Origin: Akkermansiaceae bacterium UBA7331 | Lineage (GTDB): Bacteria > Verrucomicrobiota > Verrucomicrobiia > Verrucomicrobiales > Akkermansiaceae | Reading direction: 5' to 3' | Assembly (NCBI GenBank): GCA_002471255.1 | Contig: DKPP01000003.1 | Span: 1-57,180, forward strand | Length of the DNA: 57,180 nt | In this document: in pieces, positions 34,203 through 44,458 of the stretch | How positions within the stretch are numbered: position 1 is the first letter of the stretch | Layout of the letters: every line of letters starts with the position of its first letter | Translations under genes and position numbers: made by a program | Notes under the pieces: generated by a model | What the model saw: only the letters and a program-made list of their open reading frames with translations | Databases searched by the model: none | What the model was told of the DNA's origin: nothing

Positions 34203-36764
34203 TTAGACGTCCAAATTACGAACGTTAAGGGCATTGTCTTCAATGAAACGCTTGCGAGGCTCAACAATATCACCCATGAGAATGGTAAACATCTTATCAG
34301 CTTCCACTGCGTTGCTTTCATCCAATTTCACACGCAACAATTCCCGTGTTTCAGGATCCATTGTCGTACTATAAAGCTGTTTGGCGTTCATTTCACCCAA
34401 ACCTTTGAATCGTTTAATGTCAACCCCACGCTCACCGATGGATAAGATACCATTCATAATGTCCAATACGGAGTATAACTTAATGATGTTTTCCTTTGCG
34501 CTACCTTCGCTTTCAAGCAACTCAAATAAAGGCTCCTCTTTTGATAAGATTTTGTTATCAGGGATACCTAATTCACCCAAACGCTTAATTAAGCGGGTAA
34601 AGGCGTGAGCTTCATGCAATTCATGCAAGAGGGCACGACGAGAAGGACCTTCACGTACCGGAATAGGATTGGCTAATAGTTCTTCTTCGCTAGGTTCGCC
34701 AAATATAAACAAATCACGATTTTCATCGGAGAATTGGGTCAATTCTTCCATATTGTGGAAGTAAACGATCTCTTCATCGTTACCGCAACGAATACGCACC
34801 AAATATTCAGGGAAATCACCACGGTCGCCACGATGAGACATCATGTCTTCAAAGGAACCGCCATGTACACCCACGGAATCAATATAACGCTGTAAATTGA
34901 TCAAGGTCTCCAAAATGCTGCGCAATTCATCTGCGCTGTAACTTCTAGAACCGTCAGCCATGCGAAGCACAACATCATTAGCGCCTAAATCAATCAATTT
35001 ACGCTTCAATTCCAAATCATCCTGCACATAGTCTTCTTGCTTACGGCGAGATACCAAATAAAGAGGAGGCTGAGCAATATAAAGATACCCTGCTTTCACT
35101 AACTGAGGCATATGACGACAGAAGAACGTCAACAACAAGGTACGAATGTGAGCACCGTCCACGTCAGCATCGGTCATGATGATGATCTTGTGATAGCGAA
35201 CTTTATCAAGGTTAAAGGAACCTTCTTGGTCTCCATCACCGATACCGGCACCGATTGCCGTAATCATCGATTGGATTTCACGGTTTGATAAAGCCTTATC
35301 AAGTCTCGCTTTTTCCACGTTCAACACTTTACCACGCAGAGGAAGGATGGCTTGAGTACGACGATCTCTACCTTGTTTGGCAGAGCCACCGGCGGAGTCA
35401 CCTTCGACAATAAACAATTCGCAGCGACTAGGATCTCTATCGGAACAGTCAGCTAATTTACCGGGCAAACCACCTACGGATAAAGCACTCTTACGAACGG
35501 TTTCGCGAGCTTTACGAGCAGCTTCACGAGCGCGAGCGGCATTGATACTCTTCTCAATGATTTTCTTAGCTAAAGCAGGGTTTTCTTCAAATACTTGCTT
35601 CAACTCTTCATAAACAACGTTACCTACTACACCTTCGATTTCGGTATTAACCAATTTATCCTTGGTTTGAGAACTGAATCGTGGGTTTGGCATCTTAATG
35701 GAAATAACAGCCACCAAGCCTTCGCGAACATCATCACCGCTCAAAGAAGGATCTTTATCTTTCAAAAGACCATTACCTTTGGCGTAGGCATTAATGGCAC
35801 GAGTCAACGCACCGCGGAAACCTGATAAGTGAGTACCGCCATCACCATTATAAATAGAGTTGGCAAAGCAAAGAATCTGATCGGCATAAGTACTATTGTA
35901 TTGTAAGACGACATCGACGATTACATCATCAACCATCTTTTTACCATCATACTCAACTTCGATTTTACGAACACCGGAAACGGAAATAGGCTGTTCGTTG
36001 ATTAAGTCTTTGTTTTCACCTAACTGGCGAACAAACTCAATGATACCTTCTTTATAGAGGAATATCTCTTTACGCTCAGGGCTGATACGCTCATCGCGCA
36101 ATTCAATAATCAAACCCGGATTCAAGAATGCCAATTCACGCAAACGTGTAGCAAGTCTCTCGAACTTAAACTCAATAGTATCATTAAAAATCGTAGCATC
36201 AGGGAAGAATGTGATAGTCGTACCGGTTACATTGGCAGGTGCATCACCCACCACACGTAAACCATCAATCGTCTTACCACGCTCAAATCGAATCTGATAA
36301 CGCTTACCGTCACGACGAACCTCGGCTTTAAACCAATCGGAAAGGGCATTCACACACTTGGCGCCCACACCGTGAAGACCACCGGAGTACTTATAAGCAC
36401 CTTGGCCAAACTTACCACCTGCGTGTAGGTTCGTTAGTACCAACTCAACGGCAGGAATACCAAATTTAGGGTGTATATCTACCGGAATACCACGGCCATT
36501 ATCTACAATGGAAATCGAACCATCCACATGGATAACAATGTCGATTTTAGCACAATAACCTGCTAAGTGTTCGTCAATTGAGTTATCTAAAACTTCAAAA
36601 ACGCAATGGTGCAAACCACGCTCATCGGGGTCACCGATATACATACCCGGGCGCTTTCTTACCGCCTCAAGACCTTCCAGTTTATCAATCTGCGCTGCAC
36701 CATATTCTTGGGGAGCTCCAGTTGAAATTGTCTCCTTATTGGGTTCTTGTGACTCGTCGGACAT
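34203..36764 (-). CDS. gyrB: DNA gyrase subunit B
   Basis: An 853-residue ATPase subunit of gyrase. GHKL ATP-binding motifs are clear (EVLDNSIDEHLAGYC, IVDNGRGIPVD, YKYSGGLHGVGAKCVNAL). The TOPRIM domain has VEGDSAGGSAKQG and MTDADVDGAHI, and the tail RFKGLGEMNAKQLYSTTMDP is canonical. The protein is far longer than the 640-residue Gram-positive form because of an insertion in the TOPRIM region (about residues 570-740), as in many Gram-negative gyrases. It is the first gene of the operon. No Shine-Dalgarno site precedes the start. Confidence 0.97.
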   Translation of the reverse strand: MSDESQEPNKETISTGAPQEYGAAQIDKLEGLEAVRKRPGMYIGDPDERGLHHCVFEVLDNSIDEHLAGYCAKIDIVIHVDGSISIVDNGRGIPVDIHPKFGIPAVELVLTNLHAGGKFGQGAYKYSGGLHGVGAKCVNALSDWFKAEVRRDGKRYQIRFERGKTIDGLRVVGDAPANVTGTTITFFPDATIFNDTIEFKFERLATRLRELAFLNPGLIIELRDERISPERKEIFLYKEGIIEFVRQLGENKDLINEQPISVSGVRKIEVEYDGKKMVDDVIVDVVLQYNSTYADQILCFANSIYNGDGGTHLSGFRGALTRAINAYAKGNGLLKDKDPSLSGDDVREGLVAVISIKMPNPRFSSQTKDKLVNTEIEGVVGNVVYEELKQVFEENPALAKKIIEKSINAARAREAARKARETVRKSALSVGGLPGKLADCSDRDPSRCELFIVEGDSAGGSAKQGRDRRTQAILPLRGKVLNVEKARLDKALSNREIQSMITAIGAGIGDGDQEGSFNLDKVRYHKIIIMTDADVDGAHIRTLLLTFFCRHMPQLVKAGYLYIAQPPLYLVSRRKQEDYVQDDLELKRKLIDLGANDVVLRMADGSRSYSADELRSILETLINLQRYIDSVGVHGGSFEDMMSHRGDRGDFPEYLVRIRCGNDEEIVYFHNMEELTQFSDENRDLFIFGEPSEEELLANPIPVREGPSRRALLHELHEAHAFTRLIKRLGELGIPDNKILSKEEPLFELLESEGSAKENIIKLYSVLDIMNGILSIGERGVDIKRFKGLGEMNAKQLYSTTMDPETRELLRVKLDESNAVEADKMFTILMGDIVEPRKRFIEDNALNVRNLDV

Positions 36765-37177
36765 AACCTAAATATACTATACGGCTTTTTTCATAACGCA
36801 AGCATTTATATAGCCATATAAGCGCACACCCCCTCATTCCGTATCCCTATACGCAAACAAACCCATCCCCCCGAAAATAAGCCCTTAAAAAACATCATCG
36901 GTCGACACCACCTCATTCGTTTGTTTCTCATACAGCACATCTACAACCCTGCTTTCAACCCATCTCATTTATGTGATAAATTATTACAGAAACGTAAGTA
37001 AAAATCTTAGCCTTACAAACACAAAAACAACGATTTAGGCAATGAAAAATACCTAATCCGTGTCATTCTCCAAAAAAAGATTCCTTTTCTCTTTGACATA
37101 TCCTAATCTCGCCCCGCGTCCGCGCACACAACCAATGATCGCACGATTAACCACGTGCGAACGCCCCTCAAATCTTT
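36765..37177. other. Divergent promoter region between gyrB and carB
   Basis: This 413-bp gap has no gene that I can support. On the gyrB side, TTGCGT, a 16-base spacer and TAGTAT lie within 40 bases of the ATG and could be a promoter with a very short leader. On the carB side, TTGACA occurs near 37094, but no good -10 follows. A hairpin sits just before carB (listed separately). The middle is C-rich on the plus strand. Confidence 0.45.
37140..37159 (+). promoter_or_regulatory. Hairpin in the carB leader
   Basis: CGCACG and CGTGCG form a 6-bp GC-rich stem around ATTAACCA, ending 18 bases before the carB ATG. It lacks a T-run and so is not a terminator. It could be an operator or a leader hairpin that affects ribosome access; no known pyrimidine or arginine control site is recognised. 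Confidence 0.35.
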
Positions 37178-40100
37178 ATGCCTAAAAACACCTCTATTAA
37201 GAAAATTTTGGTGATCGGCTCTGGACCAATTGTTATTGGACAAGGCTGTGAATTTGATTATTCGGGAACACAAGCTTGTAAGGCTCTTAGAGAGGAAGGT
37301 TATGAAGTAGTATTGGTGAACTCCAATCCTGCGACCATCATGACCGACCCGGAAACGGCTCCTAGAACCTATATCGAGCCAATTACTCCTGAATTTGTAG
37401 AAAAAATCATTCAGCGTGAAAAACCTGACGCCCTTTTACCTACTTTGGGCGGACAAACAGCATTAAATTGCGCTATGGAGCTTTTCCGCACCGGAGTATT
37501 GGAACGTGAAGGTGTCACAATGATCGGTGCTAATGCCGATGCTATTGAACGAGGCGAAGACCGTTCCAAGTTCAAAGATGCCATGATCAAAATCGGCTTG
37601 GACCTTCCTAAATCCGGAATCGCCCATACTTTAGCCGAGACTGCTCAAGTAGCTCAAGAAATTGGCACATATCCTTTAATTATCCGCCCTGCTTATACAT
37701 TAGGGGGACAAGGTGGCGGTGTCGCATATAATAAAGCGGAATTGGAATCTATAGCCGCGCGGGGCTTAGACCTATCTCCGGTCTCCGAAATTTTGATTGA
37801 AGAATCATTGATCGGATGGAAAGAATTTGAAATGGAAGTAATGAGAGACCGCGCAGATAACTGCGTGGTCATTTGTTCTATTGAGAATATCGATCCGATG
37901 GGTGTACATACGGGTGACTCAATCACCGTAGCTCCGATCCAAACATTGACCGATAAAGAATACCAAATTATGCGTGATGCATCATTTGCCGTTATTCGTG
38001 AAATCGGCGTGGAAACCGGCGGATCCAACATCCAATTTGCCATCAATCCGGAAACAGGCAGAATGATCGTTATCGAGATGAATCCTCGTGTATCACGCTC
38101 CTCCGCCTTGGCATCAAAAGCGACCGGCTTCCCAATTGCAAAATTAGCAGCCAAGCTTGCCATCGGTTATACCTTGGATGAATTGAAAAATGACATCACT
38201 CGTGAAACGCCTGCCTGTTTCGAACCGACGATTGACTATGTCGTAACCAAGATCCCACGTTTCACCTTTGAGAAGTTCAAACAAGCCGACGCTCAACTCA
38301 CCACTTCTATGAAGTCTGTTGGTGAAGCGATGTCCATCGGTCGTACCTTCAAAGAATCCTTACAAAAAGCCTTACGCTCCTTGGAAACAGGCCGTTGGGG
38401 TTGGGGATTTGACGCTAAAGCACCGCAAAACCCATCCCATGACGAAATCACCCGTCAATTGGCCATTCCTAGCGCAGAAAGAATCTTCTGGATCCAAACA
38501 GCATTCAGCAACGGCTTTTCTCGTGATGAAATCCAGCATTTGACCCAAATTGACCCTTGGTTCTTGGCTCAAATGGAAGATTTAGCTAAAGCCGGTGACC
38601 AACTTGCCGTACTTGATTTGAAACAAGCCAAAAAACTTGGTTTCTCGGACAGACAAATCGCTTTAGCTCGCAACACGACTGAAGAGGAAATCCGTCAAGA
38701 ACGTTTAAGCCTTGGCATCGTACCTGGATATCGCTTGGTTGACACATGTGCGGCTGAGTTTGAAGCATACACTCCATACTTCTACTCCACTTACGGAGAT
38801 GACAACGAAGCTCGTGAAAACGATCGCAAAAAGGTTCTTATCTTAGGTGGTGGTCCGAACCGTATCGGTCAAGGTATCGAGTTTGACTATTGCTGTGTAC
38901 ACGCCTCCATGGCACTACGCGAATTAGGTTATGAGACAATCATTGTAAACTCCAACCCGGAAACAGTTTCTACTGACTATGATTCCTCTGACAAATTGTT
39001 CTTCGAACCATTAACTTTAGAAGATGTACTTCACATTTGCGCTCAAGAAAAACCTGATGGCGTGATCGTGCAGTTTGGTGGACAGACTCCGCTCAATTTA
39101 GCCAAAGACCTCGAAGCTCATGGCGTACCAATCATCGGTACATCACCAAAAGCGATCGAATTGGCAGAAGACCGCGAGCATTTCTCATCTCTTCTTAAAG
39201 ATCTTAATTTAAAACAAGCAGATGCCGGCACAGCTACTAATGTAGAAGACGCTGCAAACATCGCCAAACGCATTGGCTACCCGGTACTACTTCGCCCATC
39301 CTTCGTATTGGGCGGTCGTGGTATGATTATCGTATATAGCGAAGATGAACTTCGTAAATATATGACTGAGGCGGTGGAAGCTTCCGAAGAAAGACCGGTC
39401 TTAATCGACCGTTTCTTGGAAAATGCCGTTGAAATCGATGTGGACGTTATTTCCGATACGGAAACAGCCGTAATCGGCGCTATCATGCAACACGTAGAAC
39501 CTGCAGGTATTCACTCAGGTGACTCTGCCAGCATGATTCCTGCTATGGGCATCTCCATCCGCATTCACAATGAAATCGTAAGAGCTTCTAAGGAATTAGC
39601 CAAGAAACTCAGCGTATGCGGCTTGATGAACATTCAGTTCGCTGTAAAAGACGAGCAACTTTATGTCATCGAAGTAAACCCACGTGCATCTCGTACCGTG
39701 CCATTCGTCTCCAAAGCCATCGGCAAGCCACTCGCTAAATTGGCAGCTCAAGTCATGGTTGGCAAGACACTTGATGAGCTTAACTTCACGAAAGAAATCA
39801 TCCCTGAATACCATTCCGTAAAAGAAGCCGTGTTCCCATGGGGTAGATTCCCTGGTATCGACATTGTTTTAGGTCCTGAAATGAAGTCCACCGGTGAAGT
39901 GATGGGTATCGACCCCGATCCTGATATCGCTTTTGCCAAATCACAAGCTAGTGCTTTCAATCCATTGCCAACCGAAGGTAAAGTGTTCATTTCGGTCAAC
40001 GACCGTGACAAAGAACGCATCTTACACATGGCGAAGCAATTGGTTGACCAAGGTTTTGTACTTTGCGCCACCCGTGGCACGATGATTCAGTTACTACAAC

Positions 40101-40384
40101 ATGATATCGAATGTGATCGTGTGTATAAAGTACATGAAGGCAGACGTCCTAACATTGTTGACTTAATCAAAAATGGCGACATCAATTTCATCATCAACAC
40201 CCCAGGCTCACATGACGCCCGTGAAGATGATATTATCATTCGCACATCAGCTATTGAGAATAAGATTTCCTATTGTACGGATCTTTCTTCCGCTCAAGCT
40301 TGTGTCAATGGTATCGTCGCACTTAAGACACGCCCTGTAACGGTTAAAACCATTCAAGAATATCACGCAGAAGTGAATGCGTAA
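37178..40384 (+). CDS. carB: Carbamoyl-phosphate synthase large subunit
   Basis: A 1068-residue enzyme that makes carbamoyl phosphate from bicarbonate, ammonia and two ATP, for pyrimidines and arginine. It contains two ATP-grasp halves: SGPIVIGQGCEFDYSGTQAC near residue 16 and GGGPNRIGQGIEFDYCCVHA near residue 562. Between them lies the oligomerisation domain. The C-terminal MGS allosteric domain (ILHMAKQLVDQGFVLCATRG, VDLIKNGDINFIINTPG) is present. Length is standard. It stands upstream of carA, the reverse of the common order, with a 27-base gap, so the two are one operon. Confidence 0.97.
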   Translation: MPKNTSIKKILVIGSGPIVIGQGCEFDYSGTQACKALREEGYEVVLVNSNPATIMTDPETAPRTYIEPITPEFVEKIIQREKPDALLPTLGGQTALNCAMELFRTGVLEREGVTMIGANADAIERGEDRSKFKDAMIKIGLDLPKSGIAHTLAETAQVAQEIGTYPLIIRPAYTLGGQGGGVAYNKAELESIAARGLDLSPVSEILIEESLIGWKEFEMEVMRDRADNCVVICSIENIDPMGVHTGDSITVAPIQTLTDKEYQIMRDASFAVIREIGVETGGSNIQFAINPETGRMIVIEMNPRVSRSSALASKATGFPIAKLAAKLAIGYTLDELKNDITRETPACFEPTIDYVVTKIPRFTFEKFKQADAQLTTSMKSVGEAMSIGRTFKESLQKALRSLETGRWGWGFDAKAPQNPSHDEITRQLAIPSAERIFWIQTAFSNGFSRDEIQHLTQIDPWFLAQMEDLAKAGDQLAVLDLKQAKKLGFSDRQIALARNTTEEEIRQERLSLGIVPGYRLVDTCAAEFEAYTPYFYSTYGDDNEARENDRKKVLILGGGPNRIGQGIEFDYCCVHASMALRELGYETIIVNSNPETVSTDYDSSDKLFFEPLTLEDVLHICAQEKPDGVIVQFGGQTPLNLAKDLEAHGVPIIGTSPKAIELAEDREHFSSLLKDLNLKQADAGTATNVEDAANIAKRIGYPVLLRPSFVLGGRGMIIVYSEDELRKYMTEAVEASEERPVLIDRFLENAVEIDVDVISDTETAVIGAIMQHVEPAGIHSGDSASMIPAMGISIRIHNEIVRASKELAKKLSVCGLMNIQFAVKDEQLYVIEVNPRASRTVPFVSKAIGKPLAKLAAQVMVGKTLDELNFTKEIIPEYHSVKEAVFPWGRFPGIDIVLGPEMKSTGEVMGIDPDPDIAFAKSQASAFNPLPTEGKVFISVNDRDKERILHMAKQLVDQGFVLCATRGTMIQLLQHDIECDRVYKVHEGRRPNIVDLIKNGDINFIINTPGSHDAREDDIIIRTSAIENKISYCTDLSSAQACVNGIVALKTRPVTVKTIQEYHAEVNA

Positions 40385-40411
40385 CTTAACCCATTATATT
40401 TAGATTAATAC

Positions 40412-41521
40412 ATGAGAGCTATTCTTGCATTAGAAGACGGAAGCGTATTCATCGGCACTCACTTCGGTACACCGGGTACCACCACAGGTGAGGCATGCTT
40501 CAACACCTCCATGACGGGTTATCAGGAAGTACTGACTGACCCCTCTTATACAGGACAAATCGTCACGATGACCTATCCGCTTATCGGCAACTACGGCATC
40601 AATTTGGAAGACTATGAGTCAGCCAAAGCTTGTGTAGCCGGATTTGTGGTAACCGAATTAGCAAAAGTTTATTCCAACTGGCGCGCGTCGGAATCCCTTG
40701 ATTCTTGGTTACAAAAACAAGGTATTTTGGGCATCGAAGGGATCGACACCAGAAAATTAGCGAAGCACTTACGCTCTGCCGGTTCGATGAAAGCGTGCTT
40801 AACCACGGAATTAACAGCGGAAGAAGCCATCGAAGCAGCCAAAAACTCTAAGGATATGGCTGGCAATAACGTGGTAGAACAGCTTGCAGCCGTGGGCATG
40901 ACTCCTGAAGAAGTGGAAGCTTTAATCGTTGATCGCGATGCTTTACCACCAATCGAACATCACGTCGTTGCTTATAATTTCGGTATTAAATACAACATTC
41001 TTCGCCAATTGCGTGAAGCAGGTTTCAAGGTAACTCTTGTACCGACTAATGCAACAGCTGAAGAAGTGCTTGCTCTTAATCCTGACGGTATTTTCCTATC
41101 CAATGGCCCTGGGGATCCGGCTACACTCGAAGCCATCCACAATCAAGTGAAAAAATTGATCGGTCAAAAGCCAATTTTCGGTATTTGCTTAGGTCACCAG
41201 ATCATTGCACACGCATTGGGAGCAAAAACCTATAAATTGAAGTTTGGTCACCGTGGTGCAAACCATCCGGTACAAGACCTCAAAACGAAAAAGATTAGCA
41301 TCACCTCTCAAAACCACGGTTTCGCCGTCGATGCCAATACTTTACCGGATGATGTCGAAGTAACCTTATTGAACTTAAATGATAACACTGTCGAAGGTAT
41401 TGCTCATAAGACCTTGCCCGTATTCAGTGTGCAATATCACCCGGAAGCAGCTCCTGGTCCACGTGATGCCAATTACCTCTTCTTAGACTTTAAGAAGATG
41501 ATTGAGCAAAACAAAGCTTAA
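40412..41521 (+). CDS. carA: Carbamoyl-phosphate synthase small subunit
   Basis: A 369-residue glutamine amidotransferase that supplies ammonia to CarB. The N-terminal domain starts AILALEDGSVFIGTHFGTPG and contains NTSMTGYQEVLTDPSYTGQI. The class I GATase domain has the catalytic Cys in FGICLGHQIIAHALGA, with His and Glu in VQYHPEAAPGPRD. It follows carB directly and is ended by a strong terminator. Confidence 0.97.
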   Translation: MRAILALEDGSVFIGTHFGTPGTTTGEACFNTSMTGYQEVLTDPSYTGQIVTMTYPLIGNYGINLEDYESAKACVAGFVVTELAKVYSNWRASESLDSWLQKQGILGIEGIDTRKLAKHLRSAGSMKACLTTELTAEEAIEAAKNSKDMAGNNVVEQLAAVGMTPEEVEALIVDRDALPPIEHHVVAYNFGIKYNILRQLREAGFKVTLVPTNATAEEVLALNPDGIFLSNGPGDPATLEAIHNQVKKLIGQKPIFGICLGHQIIAHALGAKTYKLKFGHRGANHPVQDLKTKKISITSQNHGFAVDANTLPDDVEVTLLNLNDNTVEGIAHKTLPVFSVQYHPEAAPGPRDANYLFLDFKKMIEQNKA

Positions 41522-41548
41522 CATTTTTATTATTACAGATTTGCTTTT

Positions 41549-41581
41549 AAAGCCGTTCCTCCATCGAGGAACGGCTTTTTT
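41549..41581 (+). terminator. Terminator of carB-carA
   Basis: The 13-bp stem AAAGCCGTTCCTC / GAGGAACGGCTTT with loop CATC is followed by TTT. Confidence 0.88.
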
Positions 41582-41654
41582 CACAATTTGGTAACAACAA
41601 CTCCGTTACCGTCTTGTTACTCAACTTATTAGAGAAATAGGGTATCATAACGGT

Positions 41655-42899
41655 ATGAGTTTACATATTGAATTAAATGATGATGCCATTAGGGCGCTAA
41701 AACGTGACAAACAAAAGGCATACTTATTTTCCTTATTTGCAACAGTAATAGGAATTGGTTCACTTGTAGCTATTTTATATTTCTGCAAGATCTTGATTTT
41801 CCAAGAGGAAGCACCTCAAATATCTTGTACGGTCTATCCAAATGAAACATCAAACATGGAAGAAGATCCTAAACCGGAAATTCAACAAGAGACGAGCAGC
41901 TCCGCGCCAACTCCGGCAGTCAATGTAACAATCAGTGCAAATGTCGCCAGTGATATTTCTATCCCTCACGTTGACATGGATATTACGACACCTACCGAAA
42001 TGTTAGGCTCTTCTCTTGAAATAGGTCTGGGCACCGAAGGAAAAGGTGAAGATACCACTGCCAGCAAACTAATGGGCAATGACAAACCTAGCAATAACGC
42101 GCTTGTTGGCACATTTTATGATACTAAACAAACTAGAGGTGGGGCGCCTACAAATCTTTCTACACAAGATTTCATCAAACTACTCTCTAAATTTGTTGGA
42201 GGTAACTGGAATGAAAGCGAACTCTCGAAATTCTATCGTTCCAGCACCAAATTATATGCTTCTCAATTCTATATCCCCATGACTGATGCGGCTGAAGCAC
42301 CCAAAGCATATAAATGTGACGATAGCGTGAAACCATCTCGTTGGATCGCTATTTATAAGGGTAAAGTTAAAGCACCCAAAACAGGAAAATTCAGATTTGT
42401 CGGTGCCGGTGATGACGCTTTAGCCGTGCGTTTTAATAATCAAACCGTCTTCGATTATGGTTATTATCATGCCGCCATCGGTAAGAAACTATCATTAAGC
42501 CCTAACTGGACTGCCGCATTAACCAATAAATCCGGCTATGATGCGGAAAAGAAAGAATTGCTAAAAGCCAACATCAATGTTCCGCCTGTTACTTTCTATA
42601 AATACTCGACAACGCCTGTTTGGAATCGAGAAATTAATGGAGTGATCGCAGGTAAAACTTTTTCAGTAGTAGAAGGTCAAACTTACCCTATTGAAATCCT
42701 TATCTCGGAAATCCCCGGTGGCAAATTCGGCATGGTTCTGCTTATCGAAGAAGTAGGCGCTACATATCCTGATAAAGATAAAACAACCGGAGCCCCAATC
42801 CTACCACTCTTTAGAACAAATCATGGTGTCCCAATCACTACGGCCAAAGAGAAAGTTCCTTTTGACGAAATCGGGATTGTTTGGGAGGTAGTCCAATAA
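41655..42899 (+). CDS. Membrane-anchored PA14-like protein (paralogue 1)
   Basis: A 414-residue protein with a short cytoplasmic start, one membrane segment (about residues 24-46, LFSLFATVIGIGSLVAILYF) and a long outer part. Residues about 50-145 are Pro/Thr/Ser-rich, probably a disordered linker. Residues about 180-400 contain a beta-rich domain whose GKVKAPKTGKFRFVGAGDDA and LAVRFNNQTVFDYG resemble PA14-type carbohydrate-binding folds. The next gene is a tandem paralogue. The function is unknown; cell-surface or periplasmic binding is inferred. The upstream TTGTTACTCAAC..TATCATA segment is conserved before both copies. Confidence 0.75.
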   Translation: MSLHIELNDDAIRALKRDKQKAYLFSLFATVIGIGSLVAILYFCKILIFQEEAPQISCTVYPNETSNMEEDPKPEIQQETSSSAPTPAVNVTISANVASDISIPHVDMDITTPTEMLGSSLEIGLGTEGKGEDTTASKLMGNDKPSNNALVGTFYDTKQTRGGAPTNLSTQDFIKLLSKFVGGNWNESELSKFYRSSTKLYASQFYIPMTDAAEAPKAYKCDDSVKPSRWIAIYKGKVKAPKTGKFRFVGAGDDALAVRFNNQTVFDYGYYHAAIGKKLSLSPNWTAALTNKSGYDAEKKELLKANINVPPVTFYKYSTTPVWNREINGVIAGKTFSVVEGQTYPIEILISEIPGGKFGMVLLIEEVGATYPDKDKTTGAPILPLFRTNHGVPITTAKEKVPFDEIGIVWEVVQ

Positions 42900-42950
42900 A
42901 ATCTCTATGTTTTTATACGATCGACACTTATAAAACCAATTCGTTATTAC

Positions 42951-42997
42951 GAGGACTTATCCGATGATTACCACGGATAAGTCCTCCTCGTATTTTA
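42951..42997 (+). terminator. Terminator between the PA14-like paralogues
   Basis: The perfect 13-bp stem GAGGACTTATCCG / CGGATAAGTCCTC is followed by CTCGTATTTT. Its presence means that the two paralogues are transcribed separately. Confidence 0.8.
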
Positions 42998-43160
42998 TGA
43001 CAATGAGTTTTAACGGCAAAATATACGAACGGCACACTACTTGCTGATTTTGAGCAAATTAAAACACAAAAACAAATTTTCTAAGCCCAAGAATCAAGAA
43101 GATCTATCAAGTTATCAAATTGTTACTCAACTATTATGAGGATTTTTGTATCATACTATT

Positions 43161-44396
43161 ATGAGTTTGCATATCGAACCAACAGATGAAGCCATTTTGG
43201 CTTTAAAAAAAGAACGGAAGAAAGCATACATTCTTTCCGGACTTACGTCGTTATTAGGATTGGGAGCTATCGTTGCGGTATTGTATTTCTGTAAAATCAT
43301 TACTTTTGGTCCGGAACAACCAACGGTAACGTGTGTTCCCGTAAACGATGAAATCACAGATGACGATGATACTCCTACACCCGAAGTTTCAACCGAAACT
43401 CAATCAGCAGCACCCAACGCAGCCGTTAAAGTAATGGTAGCGGCAACATCGGCGGATGTAACAATGCCACCTGTAGATCTTGCTATGGATGTGCCGACAG
43501 ATTCATTAAGCACATCACTAGATATCGGCTTAGGTAATGGCGTTAAAGGTGAAGATACCACTTCCGGTGGTTTTGGGGTGACTAACCCAAGCGGTAGCGC
43601 CCTTGAAGGCACTTTATATGATACCAAACAAACAAGAGGAGGTTCTCCAACCAATCTCTCGGAGGCTCAATTCACGGAATTGCTCTCTAAATTTGTTAAT
43701 GGAGGATGGAAAGAAAGCGATTTTAACAAATTTTTCAAAGCCGACGTTAAACTCTATGCGGCACAGTTCTATATTCCACGTAGCAGTGCGGCTGAGGCAC
43801 CAAAAGCCTTTAAATGCGAAAAACAAGTTCAACCTTCTCGCTGGATCGCTGTTTATCGTGGCAAAATCAAAGCACCGAAGAGCGGAAAATTCCGTTTCGT
43901 AGGGGCTGGGGATGACTCCTTAGTTGTACGCTTTAATAATGAAAACGTATTTGACTATGGCTGGTTCCAAGCAAGCCTCGGTAAGATGACTACCGGAGAA
44001 AATTGGAAAAATGCCATGCTTAATAAACAAGGATTTGATATGGAAAAGAAAGTTCTTCAAAAGGCGGGTATCAATGTACCACCTGTGACTTTCTACAAGT
44101 ATGAATCTTCCCCTCACTGGAACAATGCTCTTGGTGGTGTCGCCGCCGGTAAAACATTTACAGTGAAGGAAGGTCAAACTTATCCGATTGAAATCCTCGT
44201 TTCCGAAATCCCGGGGGGTGAATTTGGCATGACCTTACTAATTGAAGAAGTCGGAGCTAAACCATTCTCTGTCGATAAAAAAACAGGCTCACCCATCCTT
44301 CCCCTTTTCCGAACCAATCATGGTGTACCTATGACGGAAGGTAAAGAAAAGGTCCCATTCGACGAAATTGGCCTCGTTTGGGAAACAGTAAAATAG
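43161..44396 (+). CDS. Membrane-anchored PA14-like protein (paralogue 2)
   Basis: A 411-residue tandem paralogue with the same order: cytoplasmic start MSLHIEPTDEAIL, membrane segment (about residues 22-44), acidic/Pro/Ala linker, and PA14-like domain (GKIKAPKSGKFRFVGAGDDS). Long identical blocks such as YDTKQTRGG and the ending PLFRTNHGVP show that the outer domain is under strong constraint, while the linker is diverged. The chosen start matches the paralogue; five extra codons upstream are unlikely. The function is unknown. Confidence 0.75.
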   Translation: MSLHIEPTDEAILALKKERKKAYILSGLTSLLGLGAIVAVLYFCKIITFGPEQPTVTCVPVNDEITDDDDTPTPEVSTETQSAAPNAAVKVMVAATSADVTMPPVDLAMDVPTDSLSTSLDIGLGNGVKGEDTTSGGFGVTNPSGSALEGTLYDTKQTRGGSPTNLSEAQFTELLSKFVNGGWKESDFNKFFKADVKLYAAQFYIPRSSAAEAPKAFKCEKQVQPSRWIAVYRGKIKAPKSGKFRFVGAGDDSLVVRFNNENVFDYGWFQASLGKMTTGENWKNAMLNKQGFDMEKKVLQKAGINVPPVTFYKYESSPHWNNALGGVAAGKTFTVKEGQTYPIEILVSEIPGGEFGMTLLIEEVGAKPFSVDKKTGSPILPLFRTNHGVPMTEGKEKVPFDEIGLVWETVK

Positions 44397-44458
44397 TACC
44401 AATAAACGAACCAAAATAGTTCCTTTTCAAAGGTTGCTCTTAGTTTTATAATAAACTA

